In this document: piece after piece, positions 17,178 through 25,518 of the stretch
How the letters are laid out: each line of letters starts with the position of its first letter
How positions within the stretch are numbered: position 1 is the stretch's first letter
NCBI RefSeq assembly: GCF_001907675.1
Contig: NZ_MPNT01000043.1
Span: 1-41,749 of the forward strand
Direction: 5' to 3'
Length of the DNA stretch: 41,749 nucleotides
Source of the DNA: Mycobacterium paraffinicum
Lineage (GTDB): Bacteria > Actinomycetota > Actinomycetes > Mycobacteriales > Mycobacteriaceae
Position numbers and translations under genes: made by a program
The notes under the pieces: model-generated
Database searches by the model: none
What the model was told of the DNA's origin: nothing
The model's input: only the letters and a program-made list of their open reading frames with translations

Positions 17178-18199
17178 CAGGTATTGGGCAACCGGCGCGC
17201 GAAGGTCCCAACCCGTTCGATGAACCGGTCGAAGAAGGCGGGCGCGTCCACGTCAATCCCGATGAGCGCGTTGGGTTCTCGGCGCCCCGACCAGTCGGTC
17301 ACCGTCATGGCGCGGGTCAGCGTCCCCGTCAGCTCGATGTCCACCGTTGCGGGCCGGGTGGTGACGAGCCCCGGGTCGAGCGCCGCGGCGGCGGCCAGCG
17401 GATCGTGCAGGTGCGCCTGGAAGCCGTGGCCGATGTCGTGGTAGGCCTCCAGATAGAACCGCATCGCATCCTCGATGACCCGGATCAATGGGTTGGACGC
17501 GGTCGACCGTGTGCCGGGCTCGTCGCCGGCGTTCATCGGCGTCGCCGTCGACCCGGCCGCGTCCGCCAGCCTGGCGAGGTGCTCCGGGGTCATCGCCACC
17601 TTGCGGGTCAGGTCCAGCCCGCACAGGATCGGAAGCCGTTGCGGCGCAACGGTTGCCCAGCCGTCCAGGACCTCGGCGGCGGCCTCGGGGTCGACGCTGA
17701 TGTTCCATTCGGCCACCGCGGTGGTGTTGCCGCGGTGATCGTAGGAACCGCCCATGACGACCAGCCGGCGCAGCAGCGTCGGCAGCGCCGGCTCGGCGTG
17801 CAGGGCGAGCGCCAGATTGGTCAGCGGGCCGGTGGCCACTCCGATGAGCTCGCCGGGATGGGCGTGAGCGGCGCGCACCCACGCGGTCGCCGAGTCGTGC
17901 TCGGTGAGCCGGCGATCGGTGGGCGGCAGGTCGGCATAGCCCAATCCGCGGGGGCCGTGGACCTTCGAGGGCAGCCGCATCGGCCCGGTGAGGGTCTCCT
18001 CGGAGCCCTTGGAGACCGGCACGCCGGTGCGGCCGCACAGCTTGAGCAGGCCCAGGTTGTTCTCGCAAACCTGCTGCACCGCAACGTTTCCCCCGGTGGA
18101 GGCGATGCCGACCACGTCGGCGTCCGGGCTGGCGAACAGGTACATCAGCGCCAGCGCGTCGTCGACGCCGGTGTCGACGTCGACGAATACGGGCCTCAC
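17177..18199 (-). CDS. iunH: inosine-uridine preferring nucleoside hydrolase
   Basis: IunH-type enzymes cleave ribonucleosides to base and ribose for purine/pyrimidine salvage. The protein (340 residues from the GTG at 18199) starts with VFVDVDTGVDDALAL, the calcium-binding aspartate cluster of the family. GPLTNLALAL, VVMGGSYDHRGNTTAVAEWNISVDPEAA and HDPLAAAAALDP are the other conserved active-site blocks, so the fold is complete. A TTG at 18229 is an alternative start. It lies 20 bp downstream of the dioxygenase gene on the same strand and is probably cotranscribed. Its stop overlaps the start of the remnant at 17177. Rv3393 is the H37Rv counterpart by position and family. Confidence 0.9.
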   Translation of the reverse strand: MRPVFVDVDTGVDDALALMYLFASPDADVVGIASTGGNVAVQQVCENNLGLLKLCGRTGVPVSKGSEETLTGPMRLPSKVHGPRGLGYADLPPTDRRLTEHDSATAWVRAAHAHPGELIGVATGPLTNLALALHAEPALPTLLRRLVVMGGSYDHRGNTTAVAEWNISVDPEAAAEVLDGWATVAPQRLPILCGLDLTRKVAMTPEHLARLADAAGSTATPMNAGDEPGTRSTASNPLIRVIEDAMRFYLEAYHDIGHGFQAHLHDPLAAAAALDPGLVTTRPATVDIELTGTLTRAMTVTDWSGRREPNALIGIDVDAPAFFDRFIERVGTFARRLPNT

Positions 18200-18219
18200 C
18201 GCGGCAACGATACCGTCGC

Positions 18220-18963
18220 TTAGGGCCAAGCCGAGGCGAAGGTGACCACCAGGACGTCGCGCTGGGCCGGGCCCGAGCCGTCGATCGGCCGGATCGGGGA
18301 GACGCCGTGCAGGGTGCGGCGGTCGTCGCCCAGCATCAGCGTGCCGGGTTCGCTCAGCGTCGTCGCCAGCAGCTGCCTGCCGTCCAGGTCACACACCGTG
18401 CTCTCGCCGCCGATGGCGTTGCGCCGCCCGACCAGCAGCGAGCTGACCAAGGTGACGCCATCGCGGTGCATGCCCTCGGGTGTGGGGCGGCCGCCGTCGC
18501 CGGACAACGAGCGGACCCGGAACGGATGCACCTTGACGTTCCAGTCCGCCACGTCGTCCAGCGCCGCCGCCACCCGGGCGAGCAGGTCGATGAGCCTGCA
18601 CAGCAAGGGATCCCGGGCGAACGCGTCGGTCAGCGGCTCGAAGTCGCGGTCCTTGCCGATGTAGAGCGGGTTCGAGTCCTCGGGCTGCACGAACGTGCTC
18701 TTGGGCACCGGGCGCAGCGCGCCGTCGCGAAAGGAGTACTGGCCGTACCGGCGCAGCCGCTGCACCCCCAACGCCGCCGCGTACGGGTCGGGTCCCAGCC
18801 GCTGCCAGTGCCGGGCGAATCGGGTCCACTCCTCGCGGCCCGCGCCCAGGCTTCGCGTCACGTCGAGAGAGGACATCACCGCGGCGCCTCGAGTCGCGAC
18901 CAGGTGGGCGGCGGCGGCCACCGGGTCGGCGTCCGCCCGCTTCTCGGAAAGCGTCCGGGTCAT
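18220..18963 (-). CDS. 2-oxoglutarate/Fe(II)-dependent dioxygenase (amino-acid hydroxylase-like)
   Basis: The 247-residue protein matches the 2OG-Fe dioxygenase family that includes bacterial L-isoleucine 4-hydroxylase-like enzymes (PF10014 type). The metal triad is visible: HxD in EGMHRDGV (H166, D168) and a distal His in TLHGVSP (H219), followed by a candidate 2-oxoglutarate-binding Arg (R235, in AQRDVLVV). RRYGQYSFRDG and HPFRVRS are further family blocks. Members hydroxylate free aliphatic amino acids in some bacteria, but the substrate here is not known. The ATG at 18963 was preferred to a TTG at 18981. It lies between acrA1 and iunH, where I recall no gene in H37Rv, so it looks like an insertion or a lineage-specific loss elsewhere. 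Confidence 0.83.
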   Translation of the reverse strand: MTRTLSEKRADADPVAAAAHLVATRGAAVMSSLDVTRSLGAGREEWTRFARHWQRLGPDPYAAALGVQRLRRYGQYSFRDGALRPVPKSTFVQPEDSNPLYIGKDRDFEPLTDAFARDPLLCRLIDLLARVAAALDDVADWNVKVHPFRVRSLSGDGGRPTPEGMHRDGVTLVSSLLVGRRNAIGGESTVCDLDGRQLLATTLSEPGTLMLGDDRRTLHGVSPIRPIDGSGPAQRDVLVVTFASAWP

Positions 18964-19005
18964 CGGGCCGGAATACCGCAATCGGGTGCGGCTGAAACGC
19001 CCGGC

Positions 19006-21021
19006 CTACCAGTGCACCCCGGGCACCCGGCGCACCAACCGTTTGACAGCTCGCGGCGTCCGGATGCCGCCGGTGACGGCGCGGACGGGCCGCCTCGGCT
19101 TGCGCCGTGGCGGGGGAGCCGCGGCCGGCTCGGTGGGCAGTCCGCGGGCGGCGGCCGAGTCGGGGTAACCGAGGTAGAGCTGGTGCAGGATCCGCCGGGA
19201 CGTCCGCGGCGCGAAGTAGTTGCCGACCTCGGCGAGCGTGCCCAGCGGGGTGTCGATGCGGGCCGGCTTCTCGACCAGGCCGCGCACGACCATGGCGGCC
19301 GCGCGCTCCGGGCTGATCGCGGGGACCGGGTTGAGCCGGTGCGACGGCGCGATCATCGGCGTACAGACCAGCGGCATATGGATATTGGTGAACGTGATGT
19401 GGTCCGACAGCGTCTCGGAGCCGACGACGTCGGCGAACGCGTCCAGCGCCGCCTTGGTGGGCAGGTACGAGCTGTACTTGGGGTTGCGTGCCTGCACGCC
19501 GGCGCTGGAGACGTTGACCACGTGACCGAAGCGGCGCTCGCGCCAGTGCGGCAGCAGCGCCAGCACCATCCGCACGGCGCCGAAGTAATTGACCGCCATG
19601 ACCCGCTCGTAGTCGTGCAGCCGGTCGGTCGAGTTGACCACCGAGCGGCGGATCGACCGGCCGGCGTTGTTCACCAGGTAGTCGACGTGGTCGAAGCGGC
19701 CCAGGATGTCCTTGATGGTGTGCTCGACGGAGGTGGAGTCGGTGACGTCGCAGGTGAAGGCGTGGGCGTCACCGCCGGCCGCGCGGATCTCGGCGACCAG
19801 CTGATCCAGCGCGTCGGCGTTGCGGGCCAGGGCGAACACCGTTGCGCCCCTTTCGGCGACGGCGATGGCCGCCGCGCGGCCGATGCCGCTGGACGCACCG
19901 GTGATGATGACGTGGCGGCCGTGCAGCGGCCCGTGCGGGTCGTCGCGGCGCGCCCGGTCCGGGTCGAGGTGCTCGGCCCAGTACCGCCACAGCCTGGCCG
20001 CGTAGCTGGAGAACTCGGGTACCTCGATGCCCGTGCCGCGCAGCGCTTTTTGGGTCTGGTCGCTGATAAAGGTGGGTTTGAGGTCGACGAGGTCGAAAAC
20101 CTCGGCCGGGATCCCGAGCTGGGTGGCCGCCATGTTGCGCAGCACCCTGGCCCGCCCGCGCACCTTCAGCACCGGGGCGGCGACGGAGCCGGGCAGCGAT
20201 CCACGCGCCGGCGGGAGACCCGCCGCCTTGGCGACGCCGCGGTAAATGCCGCGCAGCCCAATGGTTTTCGGGGCGGTGAGGTGGAAGGTGCGGCCGTCCA
20301 GGCCCTCGACGTGCATGAGTGCGGTGAGCGCGTCGACGACGTAGTCGACCGGCACGATGTTGGTGCGCCCGGTGTCGGGCAGCAGGATCGGCGTCAGCCT
20401 GGGCAGCACCGCCAGCTTGGCCAGCACGCCGAAGAAGTAGTACGGGCCGTCGACCTTGTCCATCTCGCCGGTGCGCGAGTCGCCCACCACCACCGCCGGA
20501 CGGTAGATCCGATAGCGCAGTCCGGGCGCCGACCGCACCAGCAGCTCGGCCTCGAACTTGGTCTGGTGGTACGGGGTCGGCAACGGCTGGCCGACGTCGA
20601 AGTCGTCCTCGGTGTACTCGCCCGGGAAATCCCCCGCCACGGCGATCGAGGACACGTGGTGCAGCGTCGCGCCGAGCCGCCGCGCCAGCTCAATGACGGC
20701 GCGGGTGCCTTCGACGTTGGTGGCCCGCTGCTCGGCGTCGACGGCGGTGATGTCGTAGATGGCCGCGCAGTGCACGACGTGGTCCACCCGACCATCCGAG
20801 CTGCCCAGTTCGGCGAGGGTCTCGTCGGTCAGGTCCAGCGCCGGCAGCTCGCCGACCAGGGGTTTGGCCCGCTCACCCCAATCGGCCGCGAGCCGTTCGA
20901 AATGGCCCAGCGACTGCCGCCGGACCAGCACCCATACCCGCGCATCGGGCTGGGTGTCCAGCAGCCGGGCGACGACGCGGCGACCAATAAACCCGGTACC
21001 GCCGGTAACGACATACTGCAT
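19006..21021 (-). CDS. acrA1: two-domain fatty acyl-CoA reductase (AcrA1/Rv3391 type)
   Basis: The 671-residue protein fuses two reductase domains. Residues 1-~330 are an extended-SDR/FAR domain: GGTGFIGRRV, a YxxxK in PYHQTKFEAE and the strand VVVGDSRTGEMDKVDGPYYF. Residues ~365-600 form a classical SDR domain with GASSGIGRA, NNAG and YLPTK. Such fusions reduce long-chain acyl-CoA to fatty alcohol through the aldehyde and feed wax-ester synthesis; the reductant is NADPH. The gene begins with ATG at 21021. Downstream, on the same strand, lie the dioxygenase and iunH; upstream are the MIRU-like repeat and lpqD. The fatty alcohol product could be used by the WS/DGAT-like gene at 24040. Confidence 0.9.
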   Translation of the reverse strand: MQYVVTGGTGFIGRRVVARLLDTQPDARVWVLVRRQSLGHFERLAADWGERAKPLVGELPALDLTDETLAELGSSDGRVDHVVHCAAIYDITAVDAEQRATNVEGTRAVIELARRLGATLHHVSSIAVAGDFPGEYTEDDFDVGQPLPTPYHQTKFEAELLVRSAPGLRYRIYRPAVVVGDSRTGEMDKVDGPYYFFGVLAKLAVLPRLTPILLPDTGRTNIVPVDYVVDALTALMHVEGLDGRTFHLTAPKTIGLRGIYRGVAKAAGLPPARGSLPGSVAAPVLKVRGRARVLRNMAATQLGIPAEVFDLVDLKPTFISDQTQKALRGTGIEVPEFSSYAARLWRYWAEHLDPDRARRDDPHGPLHGRHVIITGASSGIGRAAAIAVAERGATVFALARNADALDQLVAEIRAAGGDAHAFTCDVTDSTSVEHTIKDILGRFDHVDYLVNNAGRSIRRSVVNSTDRLHDYERVMAVNYFGAVRMVLALLPHWRERRFGHVVNVSSAGVQARNPKYSSYLPTKAALDAFADVVGSETLSDHITFTNIHMPLVCTPMIAPSHRLNPVPAISPERAAAMVVRGLVEKPARIDTPLGTLAEVGNYFAPRTSRRILHQLYLGYPDSAAARGLPTEPAAAPPPRRKPRRPVRAVTGGIRTPRAVKRLVRRVPGVHW

Positions 21022-21052
21022 GCAGCCATCGTGGTGGCTGGCGGCAGCCGCG

Positions 21053-21190
21053 TCAACCCAGTGGTGATCGCAAGCGCGGCGTGAGCCGGGCGCGGCGGGT
21101 CGCCACCATCAACCCAGTGGTGATCGCAAGGGCGGCGTGAGCCGGGCGCGGCGGGTCGCCACCATCAACCCAGTGGTGATCGCAAGGGCA
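21053..21190. repeat. MIRU/VNTR-type tandem repeat, 56-bp unit, about 2.5 copies
   Basis: Units start at 21053, 21109 and 21165 with period 56; the third is cut after 26 bp. Copies 1 and 2 differ by a single base (C to G, at the AAGCGC/AAGGGC position). The core from GATCGCAAG to GGGTCGCC has the same sequence as a reverse-strand single copy at 31963-32000 and resembles the mycobacterial MIRU family. It lies in the gap between lpqD and acrA1, both on the minus strand. Confidence 0.88.
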
Positions 21191-21204
21191 AACGAACGCG
21201 CTGC

Positions 21205-21918
21205 TCAGCTGTGGAAGTCGCGAATGCCGTCCCAGTCGACCAGGGTCCAGCCGTTCATCGGGTTGCCGGTGATCACGACGCGCCCGGTGTTGGGCAACGG
21301 GTGGCTGGTCAGCAGCGAGTCCTTGGCGTTCTTCGCGTTCATCAGCGTCCAGTACTCGATGGCGAACTTGTGCGAGAACACCACCGGGTTGTGCTGGCCG
21401 CTGTTGTAGACCTTGTTGATGGCCGAGGTGAACTGTTCGTTGAACTCCTTGCCGCTGACCGACCCGGGGATGCTGTTCTGCACATCGCCCCTGAGCCAGT
21501 CCGCCGGCGCCAGCAGGTATGTCGCGTTCTCCTCGGCAATGGGTTTGCCCTCGAACCAGCCCGCGTTGATCTCCTGGATGCCCTGCAACACCTGGACTTG
21601 CTTACCCAGCTCCGCCGCCAGCGGCGCGGCGGTCTGCTGCGTCCGGACCATGGTGGAGGCGTAGATGCCGTCGTAGTCCTTGTGGCCCGCCTGGTGGGCG
21701 ACCTGTTGCGCCTGCCCCTGGCCCTCGGGGGTCAGGCCGGGGCCCGGCACCGAGGTATCGATGATCCCGCTGGCGTTGGATTCCGACTGGGCGTGCCGGA
21801 TGAAGGTCACCGTGATGCTGCGCGCCTGCGGCGATCCGCCGCAGGCACCGACGATTACTACCGCGGTGAGCGCCGCGACTGCCTTCGAGACATTCCGGAC
21901 CAAGCTGCGCTTCGGCAT
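21205..21918 (-). CDS. lpqD: lipoprotein with histidine phosphatase fold (LpqD)
   Basis: The 237-residue protein has a lipoprotein signal ending in VIVGAC, with the lipidated Cys at about residue 26, so it is anchored outside the membrane. The mature part is a phosphoglycerate-mutase-like histidine phosphatase: the RHAQSES motif (H42 as phospho-acceptor), IYASTMVRTQQTAAPLA, and a late VVFSHKFAIEYW in which the second catalytic His is in FSHK. The substrate is unknown. It sits upstream of acrA1 on the same strand, separated by the MIRU-like repeat, and divergent from htdY. H37Rv Rv3390 is the positional counterpart. Confidence 0.88.
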   Translation of the reverse strand: MPKRSLVRNVSKAVAALTAVVIVGACGGSPQARSITVTFIRHAQSESNASGIIDTSVPGPGLTPEGQGQAQQVAHQAGHKDYDGIYASTMVRTQQTAAPLAAELGKQVQVLQGIQEINAGWFEGKPIAEENATYLLAPADWLRGDVQNSIPGSVSGKEFNEQFTSAINKVYNSGQHNPVVFSHKFAIEYWTLMNAKNAKDSLLTSHPLPNTGRVVITGNPMNGWTLVDWDGIRDFHS

Positions 21919-22001
21919 GCCGATAGCCTGCCCTGCCGACGGCGTCGGTGGGAAGGGTTTGCGATGGTTAAGTGGAGAAAATACTCGCGAAGGAGACTCA
22001 G

Positions 22002-22874
22002 ATGGCGATTGACCCGAGTGCCGTCGGCGCGGTGACCGAACCGATGCTGTTCGAGTGGACCGACAGGGACACCTTGCTCTACGCGCTCGGCGTCGGCGCC
22101 GGCCTCGAGGACCTGTCGTTCACCACCGAGAACAGTCACGGCATCGAGCAGCAGGTGCTGCCCACCTACGCGGTGATCTGCTGCCCGGCCTTCGGGGCGG
22201 CCGGCAAGGTCGGAACGTTCAACTGGGCCATGCTGTTACACGGCTCGCAGGAAATCCGGCTGCACGCGCCGCTGCCTCCCGCGGGGAAGCTGTCGGTGGT
22301 GACCGAGGTGGCCGACATCCAGGACAAGGGCGAGGGCAAGAACGCGATCCTGGTGTTGCGCGGCCGGGGCACCGATCCGGATTCGGAGAAGCTGATCGCC
22401 GAGACGCTCACCACCCTGGTGATCCGCGGCGAGGGCGGGTTCGGCGGCGTGCCGGGCCAGCGCCCGGTGGCCCCCGAGATTCCCGACCGCGAGCCCGACG
22501 CCCGGGTCGCGCTGCCCACCCGGGAGGACCAGGCACTGATCTACCGGCTCTCCGGTGACCGCAACCCGCTGCACAGCGACCCGTGGTTCGCTCGCGAACT
22601 GGCCGGGTTCCCCAAGCCGATCCTGCACGGGCTGTGCAGTTACGGGGTGGCGGGCCGCGCGCTGGTCGCCGAGCTCGGCGGCGGGATCGCGGCCAACGTC
22701 ACCTCGATCGCGTCGCGGTTCACCTCGCCGGTTTTTCCCGGCGAGACGCTGACGACGCTGATCTGGCGCACCGAGCCGGGCAAGGCGGTGTTCCGCACCG
22801 AGGCCTCGGGCGCCGAGGGCGCCGGCACGCGGGTGGTGCTCGACGACGGCGCCGTGGAATACGTCCAGAACTAG
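22002..22874 (+). CDS. htdY: MaoC-family (R)-specific enoyl/3-hydroxyacyl dehydratase (HtdY type)
   Basis: This is a double hot-dog dehydratase of 290 residues. The C-terminal hot-dog carries the hydratase-2 motif LSGDRNPLHSDPWFA with the catalytic Asp and His, followed by GFPKPILHGLCSYG. The N-terminal hot-dog starts with YALGVGAGLEDLSFTTE. The expected reaction is hydration or dehydration of 2-enoyl/3-hydroxyacyl thioesters in fatty acid metabolism. The ATG at 22002 has AGGAGA at 21991-21996, so an in-frame GTG at 21972 was not used. The gene ends convergently with otsB2: the palindromic CTAG at 22871-22874 supplies the TAG stop on both strands. Positional counterpart: Rv3389c. Confidence 0.92.
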   Translation: MAIDPSAVGAVTEPMLFEWTDRDTLLYALGVGAGLEDLSFTTENSHGIEQQVLPTYAVICCPAFGAAGKVGTFNWAMLLHGSQEIRLHAPLPPAGKLSVVTEVADIQDKGEGKNAILVLRGRGTDPDSEKLIAETLTTLVIRGEGGFGGVPGQRPVAPEIPDREPDARVALPTREDQALIYRLSGDRNPLHSDPWFARELAGFPKPILHGLCSYGVAGRALVAELGGGIAANVTSIASRFTSPVFPGETLTTLIWRTEPGKAVFRTEASGAEGAGTRVVLDDGAVEYVQN

Positions 22875-23998
22875 GACGACAGCCGGCGCGCCAGGCGGGC
22901 GGTGAACTCGCTGGCCTGCGCGGGGCTGTCGAGCGCGAACTGCGCCGCGGTGGCGCGGTCGCCGTCGTCGCTGTGCCGCACCAGGATTGGCACGCCACCG
23001 TCGCGGACTGCGTCGAACGCGTCCTCGTCGGTGATGTCGTCGCCGAGATAGACCGGCGTCCGCGGGCCGGACTCCGCCCCGGTCAGGTGATCGAGCACCC
23101 AGCGCAGCGTTTTGCCCTTGTCCCAGTCCAGGTCCGGGCGCAGCTCGATGACCTCACGGCCGGTGGTCACCCGCAGGCCGTCGCGGCGGCCCGCCGCGCG
23201 CACCGCGGCCGCCACCTCGCCGACGCGGTCGCGCCCGGCGTTGCGGTAATGCACGGCGACCCCAAAGCGCTTGTGCTCCACCACCACCCCCGGGATGGAG
23301 CCGAGCCGCTCGCGCAGCTCGCCGGCCGCGGTCTGAAGCACCGGGATGGCCGCGGCGGCTCCGTCATTCTGGTGGTGCGTGCCGTCGGGCGCGGTCAATT
23401 CGAACCCGTGGCTGCCGGCATACCAGATCCCGGGAACGCCAACACGTTTCGTTACATCGGCCAGGTCGCGGCCCGAGAGCACCGCCACCGGGCAGCTGGC
23501 CGCCAGCTGCCGCAGCGCGTCGGTGGCGCCGTCGACCGGGACGGCCGCGTCCGGGTCGTTGACGATGTCGGACAGCGTGCCGTCGAAGTCGAAGAACACC
23601 GCGGGCCGCCGCGCGGCCAGGTCGTCGAGGGCCGTGAGCGCGTCGGGCAGCTGCGACATCCGGCGGTCCCCGGTGCGCACGGCGACCTCGTCCGGGTCGG
23701 CGACCACCGCGTCGGCGCCGGCGTCTCGCAGGGCGTCGCCACGCCCCGCGTCGACGCCGATGACAAGTGCGAATCCGCCGGCGCGCGCGGCCGCGACACC
23801 CGCTTCGTCGGCGGTGACGACCGCGCACCGACCGGGCCGGACCTGCAGCCGGCGGGACGCCTGCAGCGGGTCGTCGCCGTAGACGGCGGTGCCCACCCCG
23901 ACCTCACGCAGCTTGCCCTGCAGGGCCGGCTCCGGCTCGTGAAACAGCACCGCGTCATGGCGGCGCGGGTCGATGACGACCGATCCCGACTGTGGCAC
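22871..23998 (-). CDS. otsB2: trehalose-6-phosphate phosphatase
   Basis: OtsB2 removes the phosphate from trehalose 6-phosphate, the second step of OtsA-OtsB trehalose synthesis and a source of trehalose for trehalose mycolates. The 375-residue HAD-superfamily protein has the N-terminal extension typical of mycobacterial OtsB2 and motif I DFDGTL at 137-142 (the first Asp as nucleophile). VAVLSGRDLADV is motif II, WDKGKTLRWVLDHL contains the motif III Lys, and YLGDDITDEDAF is motif IV. GVPGIWYAGSHGFEL in the cap is conserved. The GTG at 23998 is the only good start. It is upstream of nothing obviously cotranscribed except the WS/DGAT-like gene 42 bp away on the same strand. Confidence 0.93.
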   Translation of the reverse strand: MPQSGSVVIDPRRHDAVLFHEPEPALQGKLREVGVGTAVYGDDPLQASRRLQVRPGRCAVVTADEAGVAAARAGGFALVIGVDAGRGDALRDAGADAVVADPDEVAVRTGDRRMSQLPDALTALDDLAARRPAVFFDFDGTLSDIVNDPDAAVPVDGATDALRQLAASCPVAVLSGRDLADVTKRVGVPGIWYAGSHGFELTAPDGTHHQNDGAAAAIPVLQTAAGELRERLGSIPGVVVEHKRFGVAVHYRNAGRDRVGEVAAAVRAAGRRDGLRVTTGREVIELRPDLDWDKGKTLRWVLDHLTGAESGPRTPVYLGDDITDEDAFDAVRDGGVPILVRHSDDGDRATAAQFALDSPAQASEFTARLARRLSS

Positions 23999-24039
23999 GA
24001 CCCCACCTTCTCACGGTGGTCGGCCGGCCGGGGAGTGGG

Positions 24040-25401
24040 TCAGTGCCGCGCTTGGCCCGGCGCGGGCGGGCGGGCGCCCGGCGTGCGGCCGTGCGACGCG
24101 CGCCGCGCCGGCTTGCGGCGCCGATCGCCGAAGAACAACACCGAATCCTGACTGAGCGCCACGAGCCGCGCCATGCCCAGTTCGATGCCGGCGGCCAGTT
24201 GCTTGACGTCGAACGCGGCCCCGGGTTCGGCGGTGATGCCGAATACCAGTTCGTCGCCGTAGCTCAGCACGGCGACTCCAGTGCTCAACTGGACGGCGGT
24301 CGGGGGGATGGGCAGCAGGCGCTCCATCGTCTTTCCCATCAGGCGCAGCCGGTGCCGGGGCCCGGGCACGTTGGTGGTCAGCGCGACGATGGCGCGCTGC
24401 GGGATCCGCGATAGCAGCGCGATGACGCCGTCCCGCACGACCGTCGGCAGGGAATTGAGCGCCGACTCAACGATGCCGGATTGCGCTGCGCCCGTAGCCT
24501 TCTCGCTCCATCGGGTCTGTACGGTCCGCAAGCGCTGGACCGGGTCGTCGTGCTCGACCGGCAGGTACGGTGACCGGACCGGCGTCGGCGCCAGGGCGGG
24601 CAGCGAGTCCGCCCGCGGCTCCTCGCCGCGGCCGAGCAGCACCGTCCGGAAGCCCTCGGTGGCGGCGGCCAGCGCGACGTCGTTGACGGTGACCCCGAAC
24701 CTGCGGCAGACGCGGTCGACGTCGGCGATCGGGACCCGCACCGTGGCATAACGCCGCGGTGTGGCGGTGCGGTCGGGTGCCTGCAGCGCGGGCCAGACCG
24801 CGCCGACGACGGCGCCGGTCGCGGTCCAGGACGCCCGCCACAATGCATCGGCCCAGCCGGGTCGGCGCGCCGGGGGCGTCGAAACCGGTTTGGCCGCAGG
24901 GATATTGGCGAAAGCGGTGTCGTCGGCATCGTCGCAAAGCCTGGTGAGCAGGTGCGCGGGCGAGTTGCCGTCCAGCAGGCTGGGATGGGTCTTCATCAAG
25001 ATGGCCCACCGGTTGCCCTTGAGTCCCTCGATCACCCAGCACTCCCACGGTGGGCGGTCCGGGCTCAGGGGTCGCTCGAGGGCGTGGGCGATGCCCCGGG
25101 ACAGCTCGATGTCGTCACCGGGGCGGGCGATCACCATCCGGCGGACATGCTGGGTGAGGTCGAATTCCGGGCAGTCGACCCAGCCGGCGTGCGTCGGGTG
25201 CGCCCGCAGCAATTGCGTGCAGCGCGGTATCGATCGAATGCGTTCCGCCAGAAGGGCTTCGAGGCGCCGGCGGTCGGGTGCGCCGCCCTCGACGATGGCG
25301 ACCGCGCCGATCGCCAGTCCGGTGTGCTGGTCGGGGTCGTGAGTTTTCAGGAATGCCGCATCCAGTGCCCTCACCTGCGCCATGCTCCACCCCGCCGTCA
25401 T
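24040..25401 (-). CDS. WS/DGAT family acyltransferase-like protein with altered active site
   Basis: The 453-residue protein has the wax-ester synthase/diacylglycerol acyltransferase architecture: N-terminal LDAAFLKTHDPDQHTGLAIGAVAI, then the condensation-like fold, and the late motif TTNVPGPRHRL and PPTAVQLSTGVAVLSYGDELVFGITAEPG. At the HHxxxDG site the sequence reads HPSLLDG (residues 139-145): the second His, normally the general base, is Pro (codon 24982-24984). Other residues of the block are intact. It may have low or altered acyltransferase activity. The start is uncertain: ATG at 25401 is used here, with ATG at 25383 possible and an upstream frame to 25494 unlikely. The H37Rv counterpart by position is Rv3371. 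Confidence 0.8.
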   Translation of the reverse strand: MTAGWSMAQVRALDAAFLKTHDPDQHTGLAIGAVAIVEGGAPDRRRLEALLAERIRSIPRCTQLLRAHPTHAGWVDCPEFDLTQHVRRMVIARPGDDIELSRGIAHALERPLSPDRPPWECWVIEGLKGNRWAILMKTHPSLLDGNSPAHLLTRLCDDADDTAFANIPAAKPVSTPPARRPGWADALWRASWTATGAVVGAVWPALQAPDRTATPRRYATVRVPIADVDRVCRRFGVTVNDVALAAATEGFRTVLLGRGEEPRADSLPALAPTPVRSPYLPVEHDDPVQRLRTVQTRWSEKATGAAQSGIVESALNSLPTVVRDGVIALLSRIPQRAIVALTTNVPGPRHRLRLMGKTMERLLPIPPTAVQLSTGVAVLSYGDELVFGITAEPGAAFDVKQLAAGIELGMARLVALSQDSVLFFGDRRRKPARRASHGRTPGARPPAPGQARH

Positions 25402-25518
25402 TTTCTGCCCTAATACAGTGTCTGCCGATCCCTGTGCGCGCGGTAGGCCCGCAGCGTTAAGACCGTGTTTAGGAGTTGAAGATCGGTTTAACAACGGTTG
25501 TCCTGCACCGGAGGTAAT

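Noticed and set aside
18307..21084. Open frame of over 900 codons on the plus strand, antisense to the dioxygenase and acrA1
   Set aside because: High GC suppresses stops in antisense frames; the translation is rich in Arg, Gly and Gln with no domain, and the minus-strand genes have clear motifs.
21053..21190. Tandem repeat considered as a CRISPR array
   Set aside because: Units follow directly with no spacers and there are no cas genes; the sequence matches a MIRU-type element.
21936..21948. CCGAC-GGC-GTCGG palindrome between lpqD and htdY
   Set aside because: Perfect but short, and of a composition expected to arise often in 70 percent GC DNA; no second copy supports an operator.
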